Positions 22,640 through 36,403 of a stretch of DNA of 64,000 bases are shown one piece after another. The position numbers and the translations under genes are program-made. The DNA is from Pipra filicauda (taxonomy: Eukaryota > Chordata > Aves > Passeriformes > Pipridae), in NCBI RefSeq assembly GCF_003945595.2, contig NW_024104416.1, positions 1,129,878 to 1,193,877 of the forward strand, given 5' to 3'. Each line of letters starts with the position of its first letter. Position 1 is the first letter of the stretch. The notes below the pieces were generated by a model. That model was not told the DNA's origin, searched no databases, and saw nothing but the letters and a program-made list of their open reading frames with translations.

Positions 22640-22886
22640 GAGGGCACAGTCTTAAGCAGCACCAGAGGATGTTTAGGTTGAACATTGGGAAGAAGTTCTT
22701 CCCAGGAGAGTGCTCAACCATTGGAATGGGCTGCCCAGGGAGGGGGTGGAGTCCCTGTCCCTGGAGGGGTTTGAGAACAGACTGGATGTGGCATCAGTGC
22801 CATGGGCTGGGTGACAAGGTGGGGTTGGGTCAAAGGTTGGACTGGATGATCTCAGAGGTCTTTCCCAACCTGGTTGATTCTGTGAA
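22640..22886 (+). mobile_element. CR1 LINE fragment, sense, 3' end
   Basis: Blocks in order: GATGTTTAGGTTGAACATTG, GGAGAGTGCTCAACCATTGG, GTGGAGTCCCTGTCCCTGGA, GACTGGATGTGGCATCAGTG, CTGGATGATCTCAGAGGTCT and TTCCCAACCTGGTTGATTC-TGTGA. It belongs to the same lineage as the 7.5 kb copy (shared GGATGTGGCATCAGTGCCAT). Confidence 0.94.
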
Positions 22887-24581
22887 TAACAAGGCACCAG
22901 GTGTTGTCAGTGTTCCAGTTGGGACTCAGAGAATTATCAGCTGGATTTCGTTAGTTTGGGGCAAAAACAAGCCAAGGGATAGTAAACATCAGTCATAATG
23001 AGTAGAAGATAAGATTTTGTTTGGTTCAGAAGAGCTATTTATTCACTAATACAGAAAGCAAGGGGCTGGAACTGATAGAGGCCAAGTGCTGTGTTCACCT
23101 CCTCAGTGGAGTCACCGCTGAGTCACCACTCGGGGGAAGGTGACAGCCTGTGTTGCTTTTTGGAGTGTGATAATTCTGGATCTTTCTGTACCACTTTCCG
23201 ACTAATTTGCCTCTTCACATCTGTGGTTTTTTTCTCTCTTAACTACTACCAACTCTAAAGTTTTTGTTATTTGTTTCTAATCACTAAAAAAAAAAATAAA
23301 AAATCTTTCAACTCTTTAGTGTTGATTGAGCCTTTTTGCTTTAAAACAGAGCCAGGGTCATACAGCTGTGCTTGACAGAATGTGACCTTATACTGGGGAT
23401 GGTTGATCCTTATTTTACTGGATCCTGTTTTATAGTCCATCTATCTGCAAAAAACCCCACAATAATGCTTTTATTATTTTGCCCCCCCCCCTTCCTGCCT
23501 ATCAAGTGTTTTCAGAACGATAGGGGAACTTTGAGGAATTTTGGTGAAACACAAAGACCGAATTAACAAATACAAAAGTAGACTAAATAAAAGTAATGTT
23601 AATTTTTGAAACCTATGATAAATTCTGGTTCATCTAAGTAGCACAGAATTAATTTAATAATTCATATAAATTTTAAAGGTTCAGTAAATCACGTATCAAG
23701 TTAAGATCCTACTTGCTATATTACATGTTCAGATATTATGAGTCATCAGCTTTATAACTGTACCCATCTGAATTTCAAATGTTAAATGTATTTTTAACAC
23801 TGCTCTAGAATGCATAAGAAATTACAGAAGGTCACCCTTTCGAAAAATTTACCTGAGCATGTGTAATTTGATATATGTAACATAATCTATTATGCACATC
23901 AGGTTTGTATTGTGCAATTTTATTATGTTAAACACAGCACAAGCTGCATTTTTCTTCACCTTCTGCCAACAAAATCACTGAGAATTGCATTTCTAAGGCA
24001 AAGATTTGGCTTTTTAAGAAACTTCAAACACAGAAATACCATTTTTACTAGACAGGTACAAGCCTGGGGCTCATTTTGGGCACACCTTTATTTGAAACCA
24101 TGCATCAGCTTTAACACTTATTTGGTGTTGGTTAAAGATTGTGATCAAGGGTCTGGCCTCCCAGCTAGAAAGACCAGTTATCACAAAGAATTCAACCTAT
24201 AAAATCTGATTATTTTTTTCTTTTCCATTGACCTGTCAATAGTGATAATCAGAATATATCTGTATATGTTAATGTTAAGGTGTTTGCATTTATATGCTAT
24301 GCAGTAATATGTTTATAAACACTCTTGAATCCTCCTTAAGGAATAGGAAATTTAAAGCAATATTCTTTTCTTGATAGAGAGGTCCAGTTTCAGTGTTTGC
24401 TAAAGATGCTAGGCCTAAAGACAGATTCTGTAATACTGTCTTTATATATGATTGTTTCAATTTTGAACTGAAGAATAATCTGAAATGAATAATTTTTCTT
24501 TAAGCAACCACCTAAATTTTGAACTCTGTAGTATTTGAGTATTATAGGTATGGAGTTAAAATCTGTTTTGAATCATCACTT
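22887..24581. other. Unique non-coding sequence
   Basis: A poly(C) run of about ten bases near 23482 is the only simple sequence of note. No exon or transposon recognised. Confidence 0.6.
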
Positions 24582-25092
24582 TATAGAATCGTAGATTAAT
24601 GGAACCATTAACTTTGGAAAAGCCCTCCAAGACCATGGAGTCCACCCTGTGCCCCATCCTCACACTGACCCCAGCCCAGAGCACTCAGTGCCACGTCCAG
24701 TCCTTCCTTGGACACCTCCGTGGGGGGGACTCCACCACCTCCCTGGGCAGCCCCTGCCAAGGCCTGACCACCCTTTCCAGTGAGAAATTCCTCCTGATGT
24801 CCAACCTGAGCCTCCCCTGGCACAGCTGGAGGCCGTTCCCTCTCCTCCTGTCCCTTGTTCCCTGGGAGCAGAGCTCGACCCCCCCCAGCTCCCCCCTCCT
24901 GTCAGGGGGTTGCAGAGCCAGAAGGTCCCCCCTGAGCCTCCTTTTCTCCAGGCTGAGCCCCCCCAGCTCCCTCAGCCCCTCCTGCTGCTCCAGCCCCTTC
25001 ACCAGCTCTGTTCCCTTCTCCTGCTGTGATGGACCCAGAGCTGGACACAACACTCAAGGTTCCTCAGCAGTGCCCAGCACAGGTGGAGAGTC
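24582..25092 (-). mobile_element. CR1 LINE fragment, antisense, about 510 bp
   Basis: Antisense CR1 3' half: ATAGAATCGTAGATTAATGG, GACCATGGAGTCCACCCTGT, CCTTGGACACCTCCGTGGGG, CACCTCCCTGGGCAGCCCCT, CAGGCTGAGCCCCCCCAGCT and a 5' side at GGACCCAGAGCTGGACACAA. GC-rich and stop-poor. The 167-codon plus and 122-codon minus open frames are by-products and are not genes. Shared wording with the 40.2 kb copy suggests the same subfamily. Confidence 0.95.
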
Positions 25093-28000
25093 TCTTCCCT
25101 AGTCTTGAAGAAACATGACCAAAGAAAATTAATTTGATGACAGGAAGAAACTTAAATTAAGATATTTGAACAAATATAAAATGCTTAGTATGCAAAAGAT
25201 AATAATAAAACCTCAACATTAGGAGTTACTCTGACAGTGGCTTTTCCATGAAGTCTTCCTCTGAAGGTTCTGTAAGTAAAACAGGACAGGGACCAAGTGT
25301 AGTGCATGGAAATTGTATTCACATTCTATGAAAAGTCTAATAAGAACTTCAAAGGTGGATGCTGATTCAGAGCTGGGAAAGTTCCCCCATCCATGTATTG
25401 AAAAGGATGGAAGAAGGCCCGTTTATTCAGAGAGAAATTGTTTGGGAATATTTATAGAGACCAAGTGAGCAGGTGAAAGGTACAGTCATTAACATGCATT
25501 TAGATATTGCACTTTGGAATGTGTGGTTTGACACAGGGCAACACAGTCAATTTTCCCAGGAAGAGCACAGAGGGAAGATGTCACATTTACTGTTGGGGAG
25601 CATCACTGCTCACTAAAACACCTGCATGGCACTAAAAGCACTGCTTGTGTTGAGCCAGGCAAATGCTTCTGCTGGTGATGAAGAACAGTCAGTTATGTTA
25701 CCTGTAATAAAACCAAGTTAGTCTCCACAGGCAGCAATTGGCTTTATAAATCCATAAGAAGCTGCAGAGTGTTTCTCACGTTGTCAGGCAGTGCTGCAAG
25801 GCTGGGCAGGGAAAGGCAAACTGCAAAGCTCTCCAAACCAGGAAAGCTTTGTGACCAGCACTAAATGGCAACAGTGGGATACAGCCAGCTGTTCAACAGA
25901 CCTGCTCTCAACCACCAAACTACATTATTTATGTTGACACTAACTACCAGTGACTGCTTGAGAAATTGGAGGGGCTGGGGCAAAGCTACAGAGCTGAGTT
26001 TGTGTTCAGAGGGCTTCAAGGAACAGTGGAGTGATGCAGTGTGGAAAATAATTAGGAGAACTCAATAGTCTTGCTACAGGAAAGAGATGACTCAGGGGTT
26101 TTGTTTTTTTTTTTTTTCAAGTGCTGAGATGATTTGGGGTGTACTACAAGTGAAAAAATCAAGCAAAAATTAAAGTTTAAAGAATGCTACTAGGAATTTT
26201 CTACAAGGAAAAAATGCCCTTATGAGGAAGGAATTGGGGAAATCTAGAGTGGTAGGGTGTGAAAGAGGTTATAAGGATACTTATAACACTATTAAGCACA
26301 ACATAGAGCCATGAAGTATGACTTAAGTAGGTTAATAAATACCTCTGTACTTTACAGTTGTTACTAGAATATTCTGTTGTATGAATTAGACAACAGGGAA
26401 AATCCACATACATTTTAATTGCAATAACAGTCTCAGTATTAATGAATATCATGAGAGGGGGAGGATTATGGTAGTGTTTGACTTCTGAAAAGAATCTCAG
26501 TGTTTTCAGTAATTCAGGTATAACTTAACTGCCTGTGAGTAACTGAATATTCACTGTAACTAAATATTAACCAAGGACAGTGTTGACCTATGGTATTTGC
26601 CAGTCCTTTTTCAGTCTGGTCGATGCCTAGGGATTGATTCATGATTTCATTTTTAATTATACATAAAATCAAAGAATGGGAGGTTTTCTTTAACCCTTTT
26701 GCATGTACCGTGGTGATTCCCCTCACAAGGTGTACACATGAACCCTTCTTTTTTTGGAACAGTGTGACATTTCTGAACTGACTTGTGGTCAGTTTTGGGA
26801 AGTGGGGATGGACTACTTGGGAACAGAGCTAAAGGCCTCTTTAAAAGCAGGTGAAAGTGATGTGGAGTTCACCTAACTTGAGAGGATTTCAAAACTTTGA
26901 TTTTTCATTTTCTTGTATTAAAGTTACTGGTTTTATACATGGGGCTTTTTTGTTTAGTTGGGATAGTTACATAAACTAGTGAACTCAAGGGGTGGTGATA
27001 CAGCTTTTAATAAATACAAATAGCAATATTTAGGTAAGAGGTTTGTATTATAACCATCATTGTTACTGTCACTTGTAGTGCTGACTTGCTATATAAAATA
27101 AGTTACTATATCAGAACAGGTAAGGAGTGTTACTCCACTTCTAGTTGTGCTTTTGTCTTGCCTAAGATGAAAATAGTGTTCAAACTGCTAGCCCCTCTCC
27201 TCCCTCTAATGGATAATTGACCCTAGTCACTAATTATTACAAAAATAAAACTGGCTTATGCATCTTGAAATATTTTGTGTGCAGAGATTCCAGTTGGTGC
27301 CACTTAAAGAGGCAGATTGTGCATTTTGATCTTATTTTCTTACATACTTAATGCCTAAAACCATATACTATGATGGTTTAGTTTATTTATCAAAGCAAGT
27401 ATCTCTGGAGCAGAAGAGTTACCTAAGGATGAACTGGTTTGGTCTTCCAAATTTTACTTTAACTATTCTACTTGTTGAGTGGGAGGCATGTGAAAAAAAC
27501 AGGAAGGGCCCACTGTAGACCAGAAGTGTTACTCATTAAATATAAGTGATACTTATTCTGTTAAAGAAGCTGCCTTAAATATAAGGCCAGTACTTCCCAG
27601 TAGCAAGTTCCAGCTGCTTGGAAGGTTTTAGTGGGAATTCCCTCAAATAAGTCCCAGAAAACTTGTGAAATTGTTCCTGTAAAATACCAGCATTCAGCTG
27701 GGTTGATTCTAAACTAAGAGAGCAGGCAATGGTTTCCAGGGAACCTTTGTTCATACCCACGTGAAGCAACTCATTTGTGATGATGAGTAGTTTGCACATG
27801 CAAAATTGTTTTGTTTATAGGGGTGGAAACTCGTCTTCTCCATCAAAATTTACAGATCCTACAAACCCAGCAAATTCACATGCTTTTGAAAACCCCCAGT
27901 AGTCAATGGTAACAAAACCACGAGAATGGGAATGCAGCAAATAGTAAATGGTAATACAGTGAGGTGGCAATAAAGCTCCCAGAGTACTGAGTGAGAGGTT

Positions 28001-29389
28001 AGAACAGCAGAGGAAATACTCATGGAAAAATTCACTCTGTGCCTGAGTGCTGAAGTTCTCTTCCTCTGATTGATATCAGATATTTTTACAATGAAATAAA
28101 ATATTAAGATCAGAGAATTTTATTATTAAAAAAACTCTGGATATACTTTTTAATCTGGTGAGAGGGGAAGAGAGCAGGAAAGAAGCCCTTCCATTGGGCT
28201 TGTAAAAGGTATTTTCTGAACAAAGCAGAGGCTGTCATCTATTGCCTTAGTTTTGATGGTACTTGAGTGAAATTTCTGATGTTCTCAGGTCTGGTACTGC
28301 AATGACCACTTTTATACTGTCTTACTTTTGTCTACTCATTCACTTTGCCCATCTTGCATCAGTCTCCATGATGAAGGTAGAGACAAACTGTACCTGGATC
28401 ACAACACTGACAGTGTCTGATGCCAAAGATAGTGTTAATATTTCATTGAATAGATAAGGACATATGAGGAAAGATTTTTCATTTAAATATGGCCACACCT
28501 GACCAATATAGTTCAAAACCATGTCATATCTGTAGCATATAGAAGGTTCTGTAGCTGCTACCTATTAACAGCTCATTTCTCCTGTTCTGTTTTGAGATTG
28601 CAGAGTAGTCTTCAAAAAGAAACAGCACAAGATTTGACACTTGAGATGGTTAAAATCAGACTCTTACAATACTAGAATATATAGTTTTGCTTTTCTATGA
28701 AGTCTTGGAAAGTGTTTGTGAAGGCTGAAATCCAAAACTGGCAGCCAGGAGGCTGCTTCTCTCTGCTACATCTCTAGTGGCTGCCTGAGAAAGATGCCCA
28801 GGAAGTTGTAGATCTTTTTGTGCTCTTAGTTATTTCTTTCACCTGTTTCCTTTAAAATGTTGCAGCTACAGATTGATTTAGCAAATACAGGGAGTTCAAA
28901 GTTGCAAGCATTGTGTTAATTTTACCACTGAATTCATCTGGCATTTTACTGTATGTAAAAGTAGGGCGGACATGACAATATTTAGGTAGTTATTTTAGAT
29001 ATTACAGAAGCTCCTATACCTTTTACTCACTTTTACAGGAAAATGTGATGGGTTTCTTGCTTTTTTGTTAAGAGTTTTGAAAGAGATTAGAGGCACGAGG
29101 AGATTTAAGGTACTTCTGAGTGAGGTTTATGTCACTTTTTGGTCTGGTTGTTGTCACCCTTCAGACCACCCTACTCCATGATAATATCTTACTGATAGCC
29201 AAATACATTTTAACTGGCTTTGTGAGGTAGAACCCATGTTCACTATTTTCACTGTGTAAGTTGTGACATGGAGAAGCAGAGGTTGTTTGAAAACAAATAA
29301 ACATGTGTGTGTCCCCAGCCAGACATTAACTTAGAGAAATGTACTTAAAAACTTGTCAATTGATTGAAAGAAAACCAGACTTACAGTGT
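25093..29389. other. Unique non-coding sequence, about 4.3 kb
   Basis: No convincing repeat or exon. At about 29213-29290 there is weak resemblance to a MIR core (TTTGTGAGGTAG, then ACATGGAGAAGCAGAGGTTG), too weak for a firm call. A T run lies at 26099-26118. Confidence 0.5.
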
Positions 29390-29444
29390 TAGAACTCGAT
29401 GACCTTTAAGGTCCCTTCTAGCCCAAGCCATTCTATGATACATG
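29390..29444 (+). mobile_element. CR1 LINE 3'-tail remnant, sense
   Basis: Only the last 55 bases are present: ACTCGATGACCTTTAAGGTC, CCTTCTAGCCCAAGCCATTC and TATGATACATG. Extreme 5' truncation with a recognisable terminal octamer. Confidence 0.85.
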
Positions 29445-32400
29445 GAGGAACATTATGAGATTATATGTTCACTGAGCATTCAAACCCTGCACTGAATTGA
29501 TGTCCAGCTTGTTAAAGCTCATTATTTAACTGTTAAAACATACATATTACATACAAGTGGAACAGATTATGTAGAATGCTATTGCTGCTAAAACAATGAT
29601 GGATTAATCACACAGGAACTCAGTTATCTCCCATATTTCATAGATTTCTGCCTTGTATCATCAGTTCATGAATATTTGATATGCCGAGCATGCTTCATTG
29701 AAATAACTAATTGCAAATGCTGTGATTTATTGAACATACTTTACTGGAGATTTAATAGAAATATCTATTCCAAAGTAATTTGAACACAGATTGTGTGTTT
29801 GCTTTTTAAAAATTCCACCCAGTATAATAAATTTTCTGCTTTAATTGCATGTTAACCTTTGAGAAATCATACCTCTGGGAAAGCCTCCTACTGGAATATA
29901 TAGTTTCTGAATCTGGTGATGATACAGTTGCAGGTAACTATTATGGTAAAAAAAAGCATAATCTGCAGTAATGATCATGCTGGATCCAGACTTTTTGATC
30001 TGTAGGGTTTTACATAAGGCCTTCAACTCCTAATAAAGGTGCTTCCAGACCGAGTTATGTGACATTTATCATCTGTTTCTGAGCTGGGAGAAGGCTTTGA
30101 CCTACACCTGGGACCTAAAGAAGCTTGTAGATTTTCTTTTCTAAGACCTTTTCTTCTTCAGGCTCCTTTGCTAAGATTTTAAGAGACAAACCTCCGTTTC
30201 GAATGGGGGGAAAAAAAAATATTGCATTTGAAATCAACATCCCTGAGCCCTGCACAAAGTCTGACAGGGAGAACTCTGATGTCCTGTGACCAACACGTAG
30301 GATCTGCTGCTGGCTGGCAGCTGGTTCCTGTAATAATGGGAAAGACAAGCCCCAGCAGCAGGAATTTGAAGAGGGTTTCTGGAGGAAGACCGTGGGCTGT
30401 AGCTCTGGCTTTGAACTGTGGGGAGAGTTCATCTCTTTTTGGCCTCTCTCAAGAGTAGTGTCAGTTGGAATTTGATGCTTCGTTTATGCTGCACTTGCCC
30501 TCGAAGGTCTGAAAGGTCCCTGACTTCTGTAATCCTGTGGAACTCGGGGTTTAAGTGGCTGCAAGATCATTTCATTGAGTCTGGACATTGTGTTTGAGCA
30601 AAGTCCTCTTTTTTTCCCTTCTGGATACAGAGATGCTCAAATACTGCTTTTTGTCAAATTTAATGGTGAAACTACTGCTAGTTGCAATAACATACAGATT
30701 ATGCTTATAACAAAACTTGTCTTCACTGTCAGCAGACTTAAGTATTTTAATTCTTCCTCTAAATAACTGAATTGAGGTACTGCTGCCATGCAGCACAGCA
30801 CTCTGCTTTGGGATGGCAAAGAATGACTCTCCCAGAAGCAGATTTTCTCTGTTATGATAGAAAGAGAAAATATGTTCAATTCACAAGGTAGATTGGCTTT
30901 TTTTTTTTACAAATTTTTACTGTAATTCTTAATAATGTACAAAGATTTTTTTTTTTTTGAGAGAGAGTCCTCCAGGTGGACCGTCAGACTTGTTTCTGCT
31001 TGTGGGTGGTAAGGTGTGTACGGCTTAATTTTGTTTGATTTGAATTTGAAAATGCTGCTGAAAGTTTGAGGTTCTACTCTGCTGTTCTCACCTTCCATAT
31101 TTTTGACTGTTGTGACAAAACTGACAATGGTGAACTCATTTACTGGTGAACTAATTAGCTGAGAGGATGTGGGGAATTGATGTTAATGTATTTTGCCCCT
31201 TCATTCTTCATTCCTGATCAGTGAAAGGCACTTGGTAGGACCTGGAGGCAACATATGCAAGATGCAACTAGAAATATTTATATTATAAGGACATGTAGGT
31301 GTGAATACTCTGTTCTTTGCACTTTCTGGAAGTAAAATTAAAAATAATAATTAAAAAAAAAAGGAATGAAAGACAGTATTCGAAGCCACATCAAAATTAT
31401 TCTAAAATATTATAAGAAGTTAAATCTTTCAAGTAATTTTTCAGTGCTAATCTCCATCTCTTCTCTGTGTAAAAGCTGGATTAGAATGTCAGAAACAAAA
31501 GTAATATACTGACTCCAGAATCTGCAAGCTTGTCATTTTACTGTTATTAAATATATTTAATTAAGAGTAATTATAAAAAAAAAATCTCAATTTGATTGTT
31601 GGTTGAAAGTCTACCTACTGTGGTAGAGTATATAAAGATAAATCTACTTGGCATGTAATTAATTCAAACTAGCAAAGCCAGTAGGTGCATGACCACCTTT
31701 CAATTGTTGCATTAGGCTTCTGAGGAAAGTTCCATAATTTAATTAGTGTTTAACCACGTAACTAAAAAAAAACATGAGCTACTGAATGTGCTGTCTAATT
31801 AATTTGTTGCAAATTATTTGTTAAATAATGATTAACTACCTAAACACTTTGTAACAGTTTTAAGTTCAAGTGTTGTGCAGGTTTAGATAATGTCAGATAC
31901 TTCTAGATAATTTAAATGCAATGAAAGAATACTAATTGCTATTACAATTTAGATTATCAGACATCTAAAAAAGTTGGAATTTGTGCTTTTAAAGTTTTCT
32001 GAAAGTTGAGAGCCCAGTCAAGTAAATCAAGTCTGAAATAGAATTTTGTTCAGCACATCTGGAAGTTTCCAGCTGTAAAATCTGTAACCTCCCAGCAGTG
32101 AAATCACAACATTTTGTCGTTAGTTTAACATTATGTACCTTGGACTTTCGGATTTTTCAAAATTAATCCCTTAGAATTTTGCATGTGAGGAGAATATTCT
32201 GTGAAATCACTGAAAGAATGTTGTTCAGGTGTTTCAATACTTCACTTTTCTCCTCTCCAGGCAAAATTCCAGTCCTCACTACCCTTCATCACCTGTGTTT
32301 GTCCTGTTAGGCAGGTTCATACTTGTATCTAATGTGCTTTGCCCTGTGAATTAGAAAGCAAAATGTAGGTTAAGAGCCTTTCAAAGCTAAAAATAATTTC

Positions 32401-35400
32401 CTTTCATTTTTTTTTTAAATGCAGCTATTATGTATTTACCTAGATATCAGATTCATTGCTTTGGGAAACCTTTTAAATTGGTCCTGATACAAACTTGATA
32501 GAGTTTTGGACTGTCCTTTGTTCCACAAAGTCACCATACTTTTGGTTCTTTAGGAAATGTTTCTGCAAGGAATATTTTAGCCCCTATATTGTTCCCCTTG
32601 AGAAGAATTTAATATCATGGACTTTAGGGTTAGATCTGTTTGAGGACTTTAAATTTCAATTCCTGACTGTAAATAAAGGAGCCAACTTCAAGGAGTGTTT
32701 AACATAGTTTAGAAAACCATTGTGTTCTCAGACTAAAAGTGACATTTTAATATAATAATTTACAACTTAATATTACAATATTTAAATTATTTTTTTTATT
32801 TAAATGTTCAGTGTGTACTTTTAACAGCTAAATTTTGAGGTAATGGTGATGTCTACTAAATGTTTATTATCTATGTGGAATAATTTTGTCCCCTATTTAA
32901 GCTGTGATGTCTATAATATATTTAACTACTTTTATGATCTTAGATATTATTGCTCAGAAGTACTGTGAGTTGTATTTGGCTGCACCAGTTCAATAACCTG
33001 CGACCATCTGAAGTAACTGGCATTGAGAAAGATATTCAGTGATAATAAAGAAATCATAGCTGCACTTACTCTTTTTTGGAGGGTAAAAAAAGGTAAAAAT
33101 AAATAGAGTTGATGCAATCAAATAAAGTGACAGGCATGTTCCTTGAAGTGCAGTCACTGATTAATACATGTAGATAAGAGATTTAATGGATTTGAACACT
33201 TTTGCAGTTGATAAAACAAAGGTAAAACAAATGGTCTTGAAAAATTATTTCATGCATCGTAAATTATAAGTTTAAATAGGTTAAATGATGTAAACTGTGA
33301 GCAGAGCAAGTTATAAGAGTTAGTTGTATGAGCAAGTTACCATTAGAATAACTGTCAGTCCACTGTCCTGCAGTGACTGTTCAGGTATTTGTTGTTTATC
33401 CAGAGCAAATACAAGAAAACTTACCTGTGTAGCAGATTCTCAATATTTGATTATAATGGGCTGAATTGGAGAAACAGGAAAGAAAGTTTAAGAGACTACA
33501 CCAACTTGAGTTCAAATTAGGGATTAGAGATTCTAACATAAAGTAAAATGCAGAGTTGGGATTGGAACCAAGACTCTTCACCTTTGATCCTGGGCCATGA
33601 ATAAGAGACCTGCTTTAATGAACTCAGTGGCTATTGGGGCATTTTTTGTAACAGTGCAATCATGAATGTTGTAATGATTGTGGCACGTTCCCAGTGGGAT
33701 AAAACAAATGGGAAAATCCCCATAGTGAGAGGTGGTGTACTTTCTGTGGTCTGGAGTAACCTGTATCTGGGCAGTTAAAGATTACTTGTAGGAACTAAGA
33801 AACACAGGGATTTTTTTTTTTTCTCTCCTTTTGAAGGAGATTTTCATGAATGTCCTGTGTGTGAAGGTACTGAAGGCAGGAGGGAGTCACTGGTTTTGTC
33901 ACTGTGATTGCAATAGGTGTGAGAGCAGAACACTCCAAACAGGAAGGTACCTCTGGGTAGGAGAGTTTGGGTCTGGCAGAATGAGGCAGTTGATCGTGCC
34001 CGTTATGGCACAGTCATTGCTGACTGCAGGGAACCTCTGATGATGCCAGTTTACCACCTCTAAAATCTGTTTATGTGATGAAACGAGGAGTTATCAAGAA
34101 AGTTTGTCAATAGTCAAGTGACTCCAGTGTTTTGTAGAGCATGTAACACACAACTGAAACTAAAGGGAGAGGCAAGAGGAGGGAAGAGAAAGTTGGACTC
34201 TTGTTTTTACAGTAAAAGAGAAAGGGTCTCCTTCTAAATCATTTTATTGTTCCTGCGAGAGATATAAATTGACAAATATCAGCAGATCAAAGCCTGATAT
34301 TGGGTTATTCTGTCAGAAAGAGTCTAGCTGTGTGCCCTGTCCCCTGGGAAAGGAGAATGTCCATTGGTGTGAAGTGCTTTGTGCCTTCACCAGAAAGTGT
34401 TCCTGGCTGTTCCAGCCTGGTGAGGTTTACTCAATAACCTGGTCACTCAGATGGTGGAACCACATGCTCTGCTCTGCCCAGATCTAATCACCACACTTTG
34501 GGCTGGCCTGGAAGGCGAGGGGAGCAAATGGATCCCAGATTTTGTTTTCATGACTATTCCATTAGTGTTATGCAAAGTGGAATTGCTTGAGCAGCAGAGA
34601 TCAGTGCAGGCCAGAATGTGATACAGCCTAACTGGCACACTTGTCCAAGACTTGGAAACTTAATTTGAAGGCTTAGCTCTGAATTAGGCAGAAAGAGGGC
34701 TTAAACTTGAAGTGGTTTGGTCCAAGATGAACTAAATCCACTCCTCCTTCCTCATAACTTGTTGCAAAGATTTTATCCCGTGATTCATTATATCCTATCT
34801 AGCAAGACATTCAATTTATAGATCCTATATTGACTTCTGCAGCAGTTGAGAGGTTCAATTATTTAGCTAATTGAAACATCTCTGTTTTGCCATTCTGTGA
34901 TAGTGTCAGAACAATAAAGTTCATTAAAGCAACAGAGAAAGTCTTTTGAAAAGAGAACATGAGAATAAATGAAAAAGATCTGGCTGACTGTGCGTGATTG
35001 GATTTAGAGGCCAGATTCTCTTGATAATAAGTTTTCTTTAAGCATTGGATTGTGTTTTCCCTCTTTGCCCTTTCCCACTTGTTTACTTGATAGCTGGCAA
35101 TAGCCCCTTCCTTACATGCTTTTGCAGCTTCATGGGTATTAACTTCCTAGACCCAAAATCTACAAATCTTTCTGCTTGCAGTTATCTCAGAAGGAGAGTT
35201 CATGATTCCAGTTTGAGTTGCCTCTGTGATGGTTTTAACTTACTGTCAGCTGCTTGAATAAATGCTGGGCAAATTTAAAGTGAAAACAGTAACATTGCAA
35301 CTGAGACAAAATTAATTTTTCATTAGAAAATCCTAAAAACAGCCAGCTGAGCAACAGAGCTCCAATGTAGAGTATCTGTCTGTATTCTTTCATTAAAATC

Positions 35401-36290
35401 ATTACTTAAAGGGTTTTTTGAGAAATTTCTGTTCTACAGGTCACCAGGGATCCTGGTCAGGGGAACTCCATCACCGTCTTCCAGAGCAGGACTCTGTTCC
35501 AGAACCGCTCTCTGCTTTTAAAGCCTGGAGATTATCCAGTTGCAAATCACTGTTAGCAGAGATTCAAGGCATAAAGTCACAAGAAATTTCTATTTTTTTT
35601 TTTCCAAAATCTCTGGTTTTTTTTCTATTACGTGCAACAGCTTTGTTTGTGTTTTGGCTTTGGTTTTTGAGGACTTTTTTTAGATGAGACCGGTAACGAA
35701 ACACTTCTAAAACTTGAGAAATGTCTTTGACTAGAGAAGGATATTGGTGTGTGAAATGCCCTTACAGGTGGTGTGTTTATTTGCTGCCTCAGGCAGTCAG
35801 TGGAATTGCAGCTCTATGTTTATTTCTCTGACGGTTTTTATGCCACACACTGGAAAAGTTCTCTGAATGGGGAGAAGTGGGAAGAGGGAGTTGGCATCCT
35901 AGAGCAGTTTCTTTCCTCTTGTTGGTATTTCAGGAAACTTCTGGTTGCACAGTAATACATGCTGGGCCCCTGTGTCACAGTAAAATTCCAACTGTAATGT
36001 TCCATATTTGTTCTGTCCTTTGGGGTTTTGTTTTTTTTTGTGGTTTTGTTTTTTTTCTTCCTTGCAAATATGGCTGTTGGTTTGTCCTTGGTGCACCTGA
36101 GGAGTGCATTCCCCCTCCTTTAAGATATCTTTTTTTGCATCAAGGTGTGTGTTGCCAGTGGTTTGTTGCACCAAATGTAATTTTATTTCTGGAGGTAGAA
36201 GAAATGAGTGCATTGACAGCTTATTATCAAGAGCTGATTTCTGTGTGCATACAGTTACTTTTGTTTTCCTAATTTTAGAGAAATATAAAA
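29445..36290. other. Unique non-coding sequence, about 6.8 kb
   Basis: The longest stretch without a firm repeat. It contains T runs near 30900 and 30948, a TAATTA-rich block at about 31566-31970 and a T-rich tract at 36021-36062. At 33549-33597 there is a weak MIR-like 3' piece (CAGAGTTGGGATTGGAACCA then GACTCTTCACC). No supported exon. Confidence 0.5.
31566..31970. promoter_or_regulatory. TAATTA-rich block, candidate homeodomain-bound non-coding element
   Basis: Four TAATTA or near-TAATTA cores lie within about 240 bases (near 31568, 31656, 31735-31745 and 31796-31805), followed by further TAAT/ATTA words. Homeodomain proteins are known to bind TAATTA. The sequence has no CR1 or simple repeat. 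That it is a regulatory element is inference; in AT-rich DNA such words also arise by chance. Confidence 0.25.
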
Positions 36291-36403
36291 CCACAGAATG
36301 GCCTGGCTTGGAAGAGACTTTAAAGACCATCTTGTTCCACCCCCTGCCTTAGTCAGGGACACCTTTAACTAAACCAGGTTGCTCCAAGCCCTATCCAACC
36401 TGG
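36291..36403 (-). mobile_element. CR1 LINE 3'-end fragment, antisense
   Basis: ACCACAGAATGGCCTGGCTT, GGAAGAGACTTTAAAGACCA, TTCCACCCCCTGCCTTAGTC and AACCAGGTTGCTCCAAGCCC. It shares the GGCCTGGCTTGGAAG variant with the copy at 47.9 kb. Open frames at 35899-36330 minus and 36104-36352 plus run into it by chance. Confidence 0.93.

Noticed and set aside
24599..25102. 167-codon plus-strand and 122-codon minus-strand open frames rich in Pro and Ser
   Set aside because: They coincide with an antisense CR1 3' region that lies outside the CR1 reverse transcriptase reading frame.
35877..36352. 131-codon plus-strand and 143-codon minus-strand open frames
   Set aside because: They cross a T-rich tract and a CR1 tail; the peptides mirror low-complexity DNA.
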